Part shown: positions 45,145 to 54,547 of the stretch, in pieces
Numbering within the stretch: position 1 is the stretch's first letter
Layout: each line of letters begins with the position of its first letter
NCBI GenBank assembly: GCA_020160935.1
Contig: JAIUPL010000010.1
Coordinates: forward strand, 1-64,000
Length of the DNA stretch: 64,000 bases
Origin: Bacteroidota bacterium
GTDB taxonomy: Bacteria; Bacteroidota; Bacteroidia; Chitinophagales; Saprospiraceae
Direction of reading: 5' to 3'
Translations under genes and position numbers: made by a program
Notes under the pieces: generated by a model
Databases searched by the model: none
Told to the model about the DNA's origin: nothing
Seen by the model: only the letters and a program-made list of their open reading frames with translations

Positions 45145-46149
45145 ATGGTAAAAATCGGCAATGTAGAACTGGGAGAGTTCCCTCTGCTCCTGGCGCCCAT
45201 GGAGGATGTCAGTGATCCGCCTTTTCGCAAACTCTGCAAGGAACAAGGCGCCGACATGGTCTACACGGAGTTTATCAGTGCTGACGGGTTGGTGCATGAA
45301 GCCAAGAACACATTCCAGAAACTGGAAATTTTCGATTATGAACGCCCCATCGGTATTCAATACTTCGGCGGGCAGTTGGACAACATGATTGAAGCGGCGG
45401 AAATCATCGAAAGCAAAAACCCCGATGTGATCGATATCAACTTCGGCTGCCCGGTAGCCAAAGTAGCCTGCCGACTGGCCGGCGCCGGCTTGCTGCGCGA
45501 TATTCCGCACATGGTGCGCCTGACAGAAGCGGTGGTAAAAAGCACCAATCGCCCGGTGACGGTGAAAACACGCCTCGGCTGGGACGATTCCACGATCAAT
45601 ATTCTGGAAGTAGCCGAACGATTGCAGGATGTTGGTATTCAGGCACTTACCATACATGGTCGCACCCGCGCCCAGATGTACAAGGGAGAGGCCAACTGGG
45701 AGTGGATTGCCAAGGTGAAAAACAACCCGCGTATGCATATCCCTATTTTTGGCAACGGCGATGTGGATACCCCGCAAAAAGCGCTGGAATATAAAAACCG
45801 CTATGGTACGGACGGCATCATGATCGGCCGCGCCAGCATCGGCTACCCCTGGGTCTTCCGCGAAATCAAACATTATTTTGCTACAGGTGAACTGTTGCCG
45901 CCTCCGGATATTCATGAGCGCGTTCGCGCTGCGCGTCAGCACCTGCGCGACAGCCTGGCCTGGAAAGGCCTGAAATTGGGTGTGCTCGAAATGCGCCGTC
46001 ACTATGCGCCTTATCTGCGCGATTTGCCGCATATAAAGCCTTATCGAGCCAAACTGGTAACGGAAATGGAGCCGGATACTCTTTTTGCCATTCTGGATGA
46101 AATAGAAGAGGTGTACTCGGGTGAAGAGATGATGAGTTTACCGTCATAA
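45145..46149 (+). CDS. tRNA-dihydrouridine synthase
   Basis: Flavoenzyme reducing specific uridines in tRNA to dihydrouridine. It has 334 residues with LAPMEDVSDPPFRKLCKEQG at the N-terminus, the catalytic-cysteine motif NFGCPVAKVACRLAGAG, HGRTRAQMYKGEANW and an FMN-binding GNGDV...DGIMIGRA segment, then the helical RNA-binding C-terminus. It is most like the DusB group. It is 9 bp upstream of the CCA-adding enzyme gene, so the two are probably one tRNA-modification operon. Confidence 0.95.
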   Translation: MVKIGNVELGEFPLLLAPMEDVSDPPFRKLCKEQGADMVYTEFISADGLVHEAKNTFQKLEIFDYERPIGIQYFGGQLDNMIEAAEIIESKNPDVIDINFGCPVAKVACRLAGAGLLRDIPHMVRLTEAVVKSTNRPVTVKTRLGWDDSTINILEVAERLQDVGIQALTIHGRTRAQMYKGEANWEWIAKVKNNPRMHIPIFGNGDVDTPQKALEYKNRYGTDGIMIGRASIGYPWVFREIKHYFATGELLPPPDIHERVRAARQHLRDSLAWKGLKLGVLEMRRHYAPYLRDLPHIKPYRAKLVTEMEPDTLFAILDEIEEVYSGEEMMSLPS

Positions 46150-46158
46150 ACTGAAATT

Positions 46159-47574
46159 ATGCTATTCTCGATAGAGCCCCACGAACGAAGTGCTTTCGAA
46201 CTGGTAGGCCGCTGCGCACGCGCCATTGATGTGCCTGCATATGTGGTAGGCGGTTATGTGCGCGACCGGCTGTTGGGCCGCCCCACCAAAGACATTGATA
46301 TCGTTTGTGTGGGAGATGGCATTCGCCTCGCAGAAGAGGTGGCCGCACAATTGTCGCCGCGCCCCAAAGTGGTCGTGTATCGCCGGTTTGGAACAGCCAT
46401 GCTCAAATGGGAAGGAATTGAAATAGAGTTTGTAGGCGCTCGCCGTGAAAGTTATCGCGAAGACAGCCGCAAACCGGAAGTGGAACAAGGTACGCTGGAA
46501 GACGATCAGAATCGCCGCGATTTTACCATCAATGCCCTGGCGGTGAGTTTGCAGGAAGATTCCTTCGGTTTGATTGTAGATCCCTTCGATGGCCTCACAG
46601 ACCTGGAAAACAAGATAATCAAGACGCCGCTGGAACCCGGAAAAACATTTTCCGACGACCCGCTTCGCATGCTGCGTGCCATCCGCTTTGCCACCCAACT
46701 CGGCTTCACCATAGAGCCCAACACCCTGCAAGGTATTTCCAAATACCGCAGCCGTATCCACATTATTTCAAAGGAACGCATTGCCACGGAACTGGAAAAA
46801 ATCCTGATGACCCCGCAGCCATCCACAGGTTTTAAACTGCTGTTCGACACGGGTTTGTTGCAACTCATTCTGCCGGAAGTGGCTCAACTGCAAGGCGTAG
46901 AAGATAAAAATGGCCGGGGCCACAAAGACAATTTCTACCATACGCTGGAGGTGCTCGACAACCTGTGCCGTCGCAGCAACAATATCTGGCTGCGCTGGTC
47001 GGCACTGCTGCATGACATCGCCAAACCTGCCACCAAACGCTACAACAAGGAAACGGGCTGGACTTTCCACGGCCACGAATGGGTAGGCGCCAATATGGTG
47101 CCCAAAATATTTCGCAACCTGCGCCTTCCGCTCGATTCCAAAATGGAATACGTGCAAAAAATGGTGCGCCTGCACCTGCGCCCCATCAGCCTGACCAAGG
47201 AAGAAGTGACCGATTCTGCGGTGCGCCGGCTGTTGTTCGATGCCGGGCCCGATGTCGAGGATCTGATGAAACTTTGCGAGTCGGATATTACCACCAAAAA
47301 TCCGAAAAAGATGTCGCGCTACCTCGAAGGATACGAATACCTCAAATCGAGGATGTCGGAAGTGACGGAAACCGATCGTATGCGCCTGTGGCAGCCGCCT
47401 ATTACCGGGGAAATTATCATGCAGACGTTTGATATCCCACCCTCCCGGGAAGTTGGCACGATCAAAACGGCTGTCAGAGAGGCTATTCTGGATGGTGAAA
47501 TCAACAATGATTACGAAGTGGCTTTCCAAAGAATGATTGAAGAAGGCGCCAAACTCGGCCTCACCCCCAAATAA
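46159..47574 (+). CDS. CCA tRNA nucleotidyltransferase / poly(A) polymerase family with HD domain
   Basis: Adds or repairs the CCA end of tRNA. It has 471 residues. The N-terminal class II nucleotidyltransferase shows VVGGYVRDRLLGRPTKDIDI (metal-binding DxD), VEQGTLEDDQNRRDFTINAL and FSDDPLRMLRAIRFATQLGF. A C-terminal HD domain has LLHDIAKPATKR and H-x-H metal ligands around FHGHEWVGA. The fusion suggests both synthesis and phosphohydrolase activity. The stop TAA lies one codon before a CTCTCAC tract. Confidence 0.95.
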   Translation: MLFSIEPHERSAFELVGRCARAIDVPAYVVGGYVRDRLLGRPTKDIDIVCVGDGIRLAEEVAAQLSPRPKVVVYRRFGTAMLKWEGIEIEFVGARRESYREDSRKPEVEQGTLEDDQNRRDFTINALAVSLQEDSFGLIVDPFDGLTDLENKIIKTPLEPGKTFSDDPLRMLRAIRFATQLGFTIEPNTLQGISKYRSRIHIISKERIATELEKILMTPQPSTGFKLLFDTGLLQLILPEVAQLQGVEDKNGRGHKDNFYHTLEVLDNLCRRSNNIWLRWSALLHDIAKPATKRYNKETGWTFHGHEWVGANMVPKIFRNLRLPLDSKMEYVQKMVRLHLRPISLTKEEVTDSAVRRLLFDAGPDVEDLMKLCESDITTKNPKKMSRYLEGYEYLKSRMSEVTETDRMRLWQPPITGEIIMQTFDIPPSREVGTIKTAVREAILDGEINNDYEVAFQRMIEEGAKLGLTPK

Positions 47575-47613
47575 TCTCACTCTCTCTCACTTTCTCACTC
47601 TCTCACCCTCTAA
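47575..47613. repeat. CTCTCAC heptamer tract, single arm
   Basis: Runs of CTCTCAC/CTTTCTCA units filling the gap between the convergent CCA-enzyme and DUF2147 genes. Read on the minus strand, it begins TTTAGAGGGTGAGAG, so the TAG stop of the DUF2147 gene lies in the repeat edge. No paired arm. Confidence 0.8.
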
Positions 47614-48056
47614 ACTCTCCGCCAGTACTGCGTGCGGTAAAAAGGCCCAAAATTGCCCCTCACCACCAGCGTATTCGGATCGCCTTCCTTGAGCCAGAAT
47701 TTCAGGTTGTACCATTTGCCTTGTTTTGGATACAACACGCGGCCTTTGCTCCAGTATCCGTTGCTGAATTGCATGTCTTCAATGATGACCATACCAAGGA
47801 TGGGTTGGTCTTTCCGGTAATCGGTACACTGATCGCAGTTGTGCGCCAAAGAAGGGCGTAGGAGTTTGGTGATTTTGCCATACACCATGCCATTTTGCTC
47901 ATACAACTGGATATGGCTTTTGGCTTCTCCTGTTTCGTCGTCGCGGGTGAGCCAGGTGCCCAGAGCGGTCGTTTGTGCGTGTGTGTGCACAGAAAAAAGG
48001 TGGAATAGGGCTGCAAAAAACAAACCGGGCAATGCGTAACAAGAGGAAAGGAGCAT
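47610..48056 (-). CDS. DUF2147 family exported protein
   Basis: A 148-residue protein with a signal peptide (start ATG at 48056, MLLSSCYALPGLFFAALFH). The mature part matches DUF2147: ALGTWLTRDDETGEAKSHIQLYEQN, VYGKITKLL, PILGMVIIEDM and GKWYNLKFWLKEG. The family is a periplasmic lipocalin-like fold of unknown ligand. Its stop is in the repeat edge. Confidence 0.88.
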   Translation of the reverse strand: MLLSSCYALPGLFFAALFHLFSVHTHAQTTALGTWLTRDDETGEAKSHIQLYEQNGMVYGKITKLLRPSLAHNCDQCTDYRKDQPILGMVIIEDMQFSNGYWSKGRVLYPKQGKWYNLKFWLKEGDPNTLVVRGNFGPFYRTQYWRRV

Positions 48057-48240
48057 AGTGGGAGAAATGGTAAATGTTTGAAAATGAACGAGGTACATCC
48101 TTCAAACGATTGTGCCAAAAACCAAACCGTTTCTGCGGACGAGCAGGGAAAACGTGCAATGTTTGGGAAAATGTATGTATTTAACTGTTTTAGCAGCTCG
48201 CCGGTACAGGATGGGACAACGGATGGACGGTTTTAGAGCA

Positions 48241-48360
48241 AGCAGGTGTACTCTACGCTTTGTGCCCTTTGTGAAACCTTGGTGTTCTTCGTGGTAAAAA
48301 TTTTAACCACAACGTGCACAAAGGTTTCACAAAGACCACAAAGCGTAGAGTACACCTGCT
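48241..48360. repeat. long inverted repeat, TTTGTGAAACCTT family, copy 3
   Basis: Arms 48241-48299 and 48301-48360 are reverse complements with AGCAGGTGTACTCTACGC at the outer ends and a one-base loop. It lies downstream of rdgB, 55 bp before its stop. The 358-base gap 48057-48414 contains this element and the DUF2147 leader; no other gene is seen. Confidence 0.9.
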
Positions 48361-48414
48361 TTTTTTAAGTATAAACCTGTTATAAGGCGGTACAATCGCA
48401 GCATCTTTTGAAAT

Positions 48415-48999
48415 TTACAATGCCCCGCCCCGAATCGCCTCCAGCAATTTGGCCGTCGCCCGCGCCCGATGACTGATCTCGTTTTTAACCTCGTCGCCCA
48501 ATTCGGCAAATGTATGGTCGTATCCATCCGGAACAAACACGGGATCGTAGCCGAAGCCGCCCGTGCCCCGTTTTTCAGTAGCAATGGAACCCTGGCAAAT
48601 ACCTTCCAGGAGCACTTCCTGTTGATCGTACAAAAGAGCGATGATCGTGCGGAAGCGAGCGCTGCGGTCGCTTTTGTTTTCGAGATTTTTCAGCAGCAGT
48701 TGGATATTATCGTCCGGATCGCGGCCCGGCCCGGCATAACGCGCCGTATGCACGCCCGGCGCCCCGTCGAGCGAGGTTACTTCCAGGCCGGTATCTTCCG
48801 AAAAACAGTCGTAACCGTACCGTTCCTTTACATACCGTGCCTTGAGCAAGGCATTGCCTTCGAGCGTAGGCTCGGTCTCTTCGATGTCTTCCAGACAGCC
48901 TATGTCCCGAAGGGTTTTGATCTGAAAACCCGGCCCGAGGATACTTTCTATTTCACGTGCCTTGTGGGCATTATTGGTAGCAAAAACGAGCACTTTCAT
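48415..48999 (-). CDS. rdgB: XTP/dITP diphosphatase (RdgB/HAM1 family)
   Basis: Hydrolyses non-canonical purine nucleotides such as dITP and XTP. It has 194 residues with VFATNNAHKAREIESIL, SEDTGLEVTSLDGAPGVHTARY, GTGGFGYDPVFVP and the C-terminal SHRARA. It is the last gene of a minus-strand run with ftsY (17 bp gap), gmhA and an isoprenoid enzyme. Confidence 0.95.
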   Translation of the reverse strand: MKVLVFATNNAHKAREIESILGPGFQIKTLRDIGCLEDIEETEPTLEGNALLKARYVKERYGYDCFSEDTGLEVTSLDGAPGVHTARYAGPGRDPDDNIQLLLKNLENKSDRSARFRTIIALLYDQQEVLLEGICQGSIATEKRGTGGFGYDPVFVPDGYDHTFAELGDEVKNEISHRARATAKLLEAIRGGAL

Positions 49000-49016
49000 A
49001 GGAGTAGAGACTTGAT

Positions 49017-49973
49017 TTAACGCTGAAACAGGGACTCTACAAATGCTTTCTTGTTGAAAATCTGGAGTTTGTCGATGCTCTCTCCTACACCGATGTACTT
49101 GATAGGAATTTTGAACTGATCGCTGATACTGATGGCAACGCCGCCCTTGGCCGTGCCGTCGAGTTTGGTCAGCGCAAGGCAGGTGATGGGCGCCACTTCC
49201 ATAAACTGCCGTGCCTGTTCCTGTGCATTCTGACCTGTGGAGGCATCGAGTACCAGCAGTACGTCGTGCGGAGCGCCAGGCAGTTTTTTGTCGATGCTGC
49301 GGTGGATTTTGCCCAGTTCGAGCATCAGGTGCGATTTGTTGTGCAGACGACCTGCGGTGTCGATAATAGCAATGTCGCAGCCATTTTCCACAGCATATTC
49401 GGTGGCTTCGTAGGCCACTGCAGCAGGGTCGGCATTCATACCTTTGGAGTAAAAATCGCAGCCTACACGATCAGCCCAAATTTTCAATTGATCGACAGCC
49501 GCAGCCCTGAATGTATCGGCAGCGCCCAGCACCACCTTGTATCCGTTTTGTTTGAACTGATAGGCTAATTTGCCAATGGTGGTGGTTTTGCCCACACCAT
49601 TCACCCCGATCACCAGCAGCACATACGGTTTTTTCCCGGCAGGAATGTCGTAGTCTTCCACATCGGCGGTGTTGTTTTCAGACAAGAGTTGGACGATTTC
49701 GTCGCGCAGGATGGCATTCAACTCTTCCGTATTGATGTACTTGTCGCGGGCCACGCGGTCTTCAATGCGCTGGATGATTTTTACAGTGGTATCCAGGCCT
49801 ACGTCGCTGCTGATGAGGATGTTCTCCAGTTCGTCGAGCACTTCCACATCGACGGTGTTTTTGCCGGCGACAGCGCGGGTGAGTTTGTCGAAAATGCCTT
49901 CCTTGGTTTTTTCAAGGCCTTTATCGAGGTCTTCTTTCTTTTCCCGGTTAAAAAATTTATCAAAAAAACCCAT
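49017..49973 (-). CDS. ftsY: signal recognition particle receptor FtsY
   Basis: GTPase that docks SRP-ribosome complexes to the membrane. It has 318 residues with the N domain (helical, 20-100) and G domain: VNGVGKTTTIGKLA (P-loop), DTFRAAAVDQLK, DTAGRLHNKSHLM and TKLDGTAKGG. The long acidic N-terminal A domain found in E. coli is absent, as is usual in this phylum. It is co-directional with rdgB and gmhA. Confidence 0.96.
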   Translation of the reverse strand: MGFFDKFFNREKKEDLDKGLEKTKEGIFDKLTRAVAGKNTVDVEVLDELENILISSDVGLDTTVKIIQRIEDRVARDKYINTEELNAILRDEIVQLLSENNTADVEDYDIPAGKKPYVLLVIGVNGVGKTTTIGKLAYQFKQNGYKVVLGAADTFRAAAVDQLKIWADRVGCDFYSKGMNADPAAVAYEATEYAVENGCDIAIIDTAGRLHNKSHLMLELGKIHRSIDKKLPGAPHDVLLVLDASTGQNAQEQARQFMEVAPITCLALTKLDGTAKGGVAISISDQFKIPIKYIGVGESIDKLQIFNKKAFVESLFQR

Positions 49974-50019
49974 ATTCTATTTTTGGTAACGAATTGATTG
50001 ACAGTGTTTAATGAAAATT

Positions 50020-50598
50020 TTACGATCCGAACATCTCTGTTTCAATCATTTGGCAGATAATATGTCCGATCAGTATATGCGACTCCTGAATGCGAGGTGT
50101 ATCGGCGCTCGGGACATTCAGCAGGACGTCGCAAATGTCGCGCATTTTTCCGCCTGAAATGCCTGTCATTCCAATGATGATCATGTTTTGAGCGCGGGCC
50201 GCCTCCATTGCTTTCAGGATATTGGGGGAGTTGCCAGAGGTGCTGATGGCCACGAGTACATCGCCTTTCCTGCCTGCGGCGCGAATCATGCGTGCATATA
50301 CGTCATCGTAACCATAGTCGTTGGCCACGGCCGTAACGTAAGAAGAATTGACATGCAGGGCTTCGGCAAACAAAGGCGGACGGTCGGTGTAAAAGCGCCC
50401 CGACAATTCTGCCGAAATATGCTGTGCATCGGCCGCACTGCCGCCATTGCCACAGAAAAGCACCTTGCCATCTGCCTGAAAACAACGGGTGCAAACTTCT
50501 GCCGCCTGTCGTATTTTTTGACGAAAATTGTAATCTGCCAGTATGGCCTGTTTGACGGCAATACTTTCGGCAATGCTGTTTTCTATGATTGTACTCAT
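50020..50598 (-). CDS. gmhA: sedoheptulose-7-phosphate isomerase / SIS domain protein
   Basis: A 192-residue SIS-domain protein with FCGNGGSAADAQHISAELSGRF, ISTSGNSPNILKAME and IGMTGISGG, the GmhA signature. It starts LPS heptose synthesis. The ATG at 50598 gives a standard N-terminus (MSTIIENSIAESIAVKQAIL). It lies 35 bp after the isoprenoid enzyme gene and 46 bp before ftsY. Confidence 0.9.
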   Translation of the reverse strand: MSTIIENSIAESIAVKQAILADYNFRQKIRQAAEVCTRCFQADGKVLFCGNGGSAADAQHISAELSGRFYTDRPPLFAEALHVNSSYVTAVANDYGYDDVYARMIRAAGRKGDVLVAISTSGNSPNILKAMEAARAQNMIIIGMTGISGGKMRDICDVLLNVPSADTPRIQESHILIGHIICQMIETEMFGS

Positions 50599-50633
50599 TG
50601 TTTGACTGATAAAGTGGAGGATCGAGCCTCCTT

Positions 50634-51617
50634 TCATTCATCCCGAAGCAATAACACTGCCGACCGGATTCTGTTGCGCCAGCGTTCCATGTCGACCACC
50701 ATGAGGTGGCGTTCGTGGAGCGGCAAAGTTCCATGCTTTTTTTGCAATTCAGTATATTCCATCAAACAAACACGGGTAATACTGACAAGAAAATGCACGA
50801 CACGCAGTGTTGTCTCAATGTTTTTGCGCGGATAGGGAGTGCGCCGGAATGCCTCGCGGGTGGTATGCACCTGTTGTTCGAAACGCTGTACGAGGTGCCG
50901 GAGGTCGCCATGTTGTGTAGCGGCTGTCGCCATGGTGGCGATTCCTTCGTTTTTATCAAACCACAGATCGAAAATGTCGTCGCATAACTGGATCAGGAAA
51001 CCAAACTGATACAGCGCATTTCGCTCGGCAGTGTCCAGCGGATGTTGCAAAACGCGTCGGAACAGCAGCACGGAATAACCGCCTTTTTCGGCTGTGAGAT
51101 GCTGCAACTCATTGGATGACAGTGTTTTACTGGCATCTTTGTTTTGTCGGCCGGAAGTTTCCACATTAAAAACACGGTGCATGAATGATCGAAATTCTTC
51201 CAGATCGGAAGGCGGCAATTCCTGATTAATATTGTTCAGGAAATGAAGGGCCAGTCCGCGTTCATCGGCCGTTTGCCCGTATTTTTCCGGATTGTCCTGC
51301 CATAAAATCCCCGTAGTATCCTGGCTGCGAAAGGTGTCTACCAGGTCGTCGAAGAAATATGCCAGCGCTGCCAGGTTGGTAAATATCCGTTTTTCCCGAA
51401 CGTTGCGCGTACTGCCTCGCAGGCTGCAAAAAATGACACTGAGGTAAGTGGTTCCGTAAAAATAGTGTTTCAGTCGTCTTTTTTCTTTCGAACTGAGCAG
51501 TTCGGGGTGGGGTAGGGCCAAGGTTTGCAATACCCTGAACCGAAAAAACCATGCAGCCCGAATAAATGCCAGGGCCAGCCAGAGGGTGGCACGACTGAGA
51601 TAATACAGATGACGCAT
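50634..51617 (-). CDS. class 1 isoprenoid biosynthesis-type enzyme
   Basis: A 327-residue all-helical protein with two metal-binding Asp motifs of class 1 isoprenoid synthases: FFDDLVDTF (DDxxD) and CDDIFDLWFDKNEG (second DDxxD-like). An N-terminal hydrophobic stretch (LWLALAFIRAAWFF) may associate it with the membrane. It does not clearly match FPP, phytoene or squalene synthase, and I recall only a generic family name for such Bacteroidota proteins. It is first in a run with gmhA, ftsY and rdgB, which gives no clear pathway. Confidence 0.8.
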   Translation of the reverse strand: MRHLYYLSRATLWLALAFIRAAWFFRFRVLQTLALPHPELLSSKEKRRLKHYFYGTTYLSVIFCSLRGSTRNVREKRIFTNLAALAYFFDDLVDTFRSQDTTGILWQDNPEKYGQTADERGLALHFLNNINQELPPSDLEEFRSFMHRVFNVETSGRQNKDASKTLSSNELQHLTAEKGGYSVLLFRRVLQHPLDTAERNALYQFGFLIQLCDDIFDLWFDKNEGIATMATAATQHGDLRHLVQRFEQQVHTTREAFRRTPYPRKNIETTLRVVHFLVSITRVCLMEYTELQKKHGTLPLHERHLMVVDMERWRNRIRSAVLLLRDE

Positions 51618-51807
51618 GGTGGATAAAAAACGATTGAAAAGTATTGATTTGGCAAAATGTTCCCTCCTGGAACATCAAATATCGGTCACAATATTGTCAT
51701 ATGCCTCTAGATGACAAAATTCCCGACTTGTATCCAATCTTCACATTTCATTATTGGCTATCCTTGCTCTGATTTTTTTTAACACAAACTTCTTACTGTT
51801 TTATTCA

Positions 51808-54351
51808 ATGCAACGATTTACAGGTTTCACGCTCACGGGTTTCCTTTTGATGTTCCTGACGTCGATGACGTCGGCACAAGTCCTCCAACCATCTGTCGCA
51901 GTGCAGATGTTTATACACGATGGAGGTTCTTTTTCCAATTCTTCTAACCTTTTTTCTCCCAGCAAAGCGACGGACAAAGATATGGACAAGGCCGTGGCGG
52001 GTGCACAATTTCTGCGACTCGATCAACAGGAATTATCTTCCATTGTGGCACGACAGCCGGATGGGTTGCTCTTGTCTATCCCTTACAATGGCCAAACGGT
52101 TGAGGTGGAACTGCTCAAAACGGAGATATTCTCTCCTGATTTTCAGGTGGTTACAAGCGAATCAGGAGAACGCGCAGTACAGGTGCCAACAGGGGTACAC
52201 TATCGGGGCCGTGTAAAAGGAATGGTGCATTCTTTGGCGGCGTTCAGTTTCTTCGAACATGAAGTAATGGGGCTCATGTCGGATGATATTTATGGAAATC
52301 GCGTACTCGGCCGGATGGATGTGCCGAACAACACCAGCGAATACATTCTGTATGAAGATGCGAAACTGAAATCAAAAAGTCCATTTTTCTGCGGTACTGA
52401 AGACATTGACCAGCACACTGAAACCAGCGATCCAATTCAGTCAACCACCGAAGTAAACGGCTGCGTTCGGGTGTACCTGGAAGCCGATTACGAGTTGTAT
52501 CAAAACAAAGGTTCAGTCACCAATGTGACCAATTATCTTACGGGTGTGTTCAATCAAGTGGCAACCTTGTACGCCAATGAAACCATTAGTACCGTTGTTT
52601 CCACGATTTACGTATGGACTACGGCAGATACCTACAACAATACCAACAGTAGTACGGCTTTATCGCAATTTCGCACACTGCGCACCTCCTTCACCGGCGA
52701 TATTGCCCACCTCGCGAGTTATGGCGGCAACAACATCGGCGGTGTAGCATATGTGGATGTGATTTGCAATAACCAGTACCGATATGCTTACAGTAATATC
52801 TCTTCTTCTTACCAGAACGTGCCCACCTACTCCTGGACGGTGGAAGTAATGACCCATGAAATGGGGCACAACCTGGGTTCCAACCACACCCAATGGTGCG
52901 GATGGACGGGCGGTGCGCTCGACAACTGCTATACCACCGAAGGTGGTTGCGCTGCCGGCCCTGCGCCTACGAACGGCGGTACGATCATGAGTTACTGCCA
53001 CCTGACGAGTTACGGCATCAATTTCAACAACGGTTTCGGTACCCAGCCGGGAAATAAAATTCGTACAAGAGTTTCTGCTGCTACTTGTCTGGCCGCCACC
53101 TGTTCGACCAGTACCTCTTGTGGCACTGTTTCAGGCCTTGCTTCGGCATCCGTTTCTACAAGTTCGGCTACAGTGAGTTGGTCGGCTTTGAGCGGCGCCA
53201 CTTCCTACAACCTGCAATGGAAAACGGCGGCTGCTTCTACCTGGAACACTGTTAGCAGTATTTCCGCTACATCGTACAACCTGACTGGTTTGAGTGCTGC
53301 TACTACCTACAATTTCAAGGTACAAGCAAATTGTAATGGTACCCTCGGTACCTATTCTTCCACTGCATCCTTTACCACCACGGCGATTTCCTGCGGAACA
53401 CCAGCAGGGCTCACTGCCACGTCTATCACCACAGCATCTGCCGTTCTGAATTGGTCGGCCCTGAGTGGCGCTACGGCCTACAACCTGCAATGGAAAACCA
53501 CTGCGGGTTCTACCTGGACAAGCGTAAATAACCTGACCAGTACCACTTACAACCTGGGTGGCCTGCTGGCCAGCACTTCCTATCAATTCCGGATACAGGC
53601 GAATTGCAGTGGTACGTTGGGCACTGTTTCAAGCGCAGTTACATTCACTACGCTTGCTCCTGGCTGTCCGGACGCTTACGAGCCCAACGACACGCGTACT
53701 TCTGCTCCTACTGTTCCTGTAAATACGGATATTCAGGCAATTATTGCTACTGTTTCGGATGTCGACTGGAACCGATTTGCCAATACGACCAGCACGCGCA
53801 ATATCAAAGTGGATTTGACCAACTTGCCCGCGAATTATGATTTGCGCCTCTACAGAAACAATACACTGCTGGGTACTTCGCAAAACACAGGTACTACCAA
53901 TGAGCGACTGGTGTACAATACCACCACGGTAGCCAATAACTATTACGCTTATGTGTATCGTACCAGCGGCGCCACCAGCACGCAGTGTTATACCCTGCGG
54001 ATAAGCCTGAGCGCTACCTCCTGGCCGCTGAGTCTCCAGAACGGCGGCAATGAAGATGCGCTTACGTTTGAAATACCAGTGACGTTTATTGACCAGGATG
54101 TTTCCATTTTCCCGAATCCTGCGGATGAAGCGTTTACAGTTGAGTTTTCTGTAGTGGAAGACAAAACGCCTGTATCCATTTCCGTGTTCGATATCTCCGG
54201 CCAAATGGTTCGTCACCAACAGTCAGACCTGCCGCAGGGTATCAACCGCATCGATATGACCATGGATGGGGCCGCACCCGGTGTATATTTAGTGCAGGTG
54301 CGCAATGGTGAGCAACAAAGCACCAACAAGTTGATTATCCAACAACGATAG
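51808..54351 (+). CDS. secreted M12B-like metalloprotease with FN3, PPC and T9SS domains
   Basis: A protein of about 847 residues with signal peptide (MQRFTGFTLTGFLLMFLTS), start ATG at 51808. A reprolysin-type catalytic domain has HEMGHNLGSNH (HExxHxxGxxH) at about residues 350-360 and the Met-turn IMSYC. Two FN3 domains follow (SATVSWSALSGATSYNLQWK and a near-copy), then a PPC (bacterial pre-peptidase) domain (CPDAYEPNDTRTSA) and a T9SS sorting domain (VSIFPNPADEAFTVEF...). Extracellular degradation is expected. Followed by the only conventional terminator seen. Confidence 0.93.
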   Translation: MQRFTGFTLTGFLLMFLTSMTSAQVLQPSVAVQMFIHDGGSFSNSSNLFSPSKATDKDMDKAVAGAQFLRLDQQELSSIVARQPDGLLLSIPYNGQTVEVELLKTEIFSPDFQVVTSESGERAVQVPTGVHYRGRVKGMVHSLAAFSFFEHEVMGLMSDDIYGNRVLGRMDVPNNTSEYILYEDAKLKSKSPFFCGTEDIDQHTETSDPIQSTTEVNGCVRVYLEADYELYQNKGSVTNVTNYLTGVFNQVATLYANETISTVVSTIYVWTTADTYNNTNSSTALSQFRTLRTSFTGDIAHLASYGGNNIGGVAYVDVICNNQYRYAYSNISSSYQNVPTYSWTVEVMTHEMGHNLGSNHTQWCGWTGGALDNCYTTEGGCAAGPAPTNGGTIMSYCHLTSYGINFNNGFGTQPGNKIRTRVSAATCLAATCSTSTSCGTVSGLASASVSTSSATVSWSALSGATSYNLQWKTAAASTWNTVSSISATSYNLTGLSAATTYNFKVQANCNGTLGTYSSTASFTTTAISCGTPAGLTATSITTASAVLNWSALSGATAYNLQWKTTAGSTWTSVNNLTSTTYNLGGLLASTSYQFRIQANCSGTLGTVSSAVTFTTLAPGCPDAYEPNDTRTSAPTVPVNTDIQAIIATVSDVDWNRFANTTSTRNIKVDLTNLPANYDLRLYRNNTLLGTSQNTGTTNERLVYNTTTVANNYYAYVYRTSGATSTQCYTLRISLSATSWPLSLQNGGNEDALTFEIPVTFIDQDVSIFPNPADEAFTVEFSVVEDKTPVSISVFDISGQMVRHQQSDLPQGINRIDMTMDGAAPGVYLVQVRNGEQQSTNKLIIQQR

Positions 54352-54376
54352 TCTGTTGTTTCTTAGTAATTTATGG

Positions 54377-54425
54377 AGTCCCGAGTTTTGGCCAAAGCCA
54401 GAATTCGGGACTTTTTCTTTTTCCC
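54377..54425 (+). terminator. intrinsic terminator after M12B protease
   Basis: A 16-bp stem (AGTCCCGAGTTTTGGC with GCCAGAATTCGGGACT, two wobbles) with a 4-nt loop, followed directly by TTTTTCTTTTT. Clear hairpin plus T-run, 26 bp after the stop. It is the only conventional rho-independent terminator I could find in the window. Confidence 0.9.
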
Positions 54426-54547
54426 ATGAACTTCCCTCTCGAACTTTTTGGAAGAATTGTAGTTCTCTCGTTTTCAGCAACCTACAAGAAGTGATTAAAG
54501 ACAAAAATTACAGAAGATCACAACGGGAAGCCTTTCAAAATGGTAAA

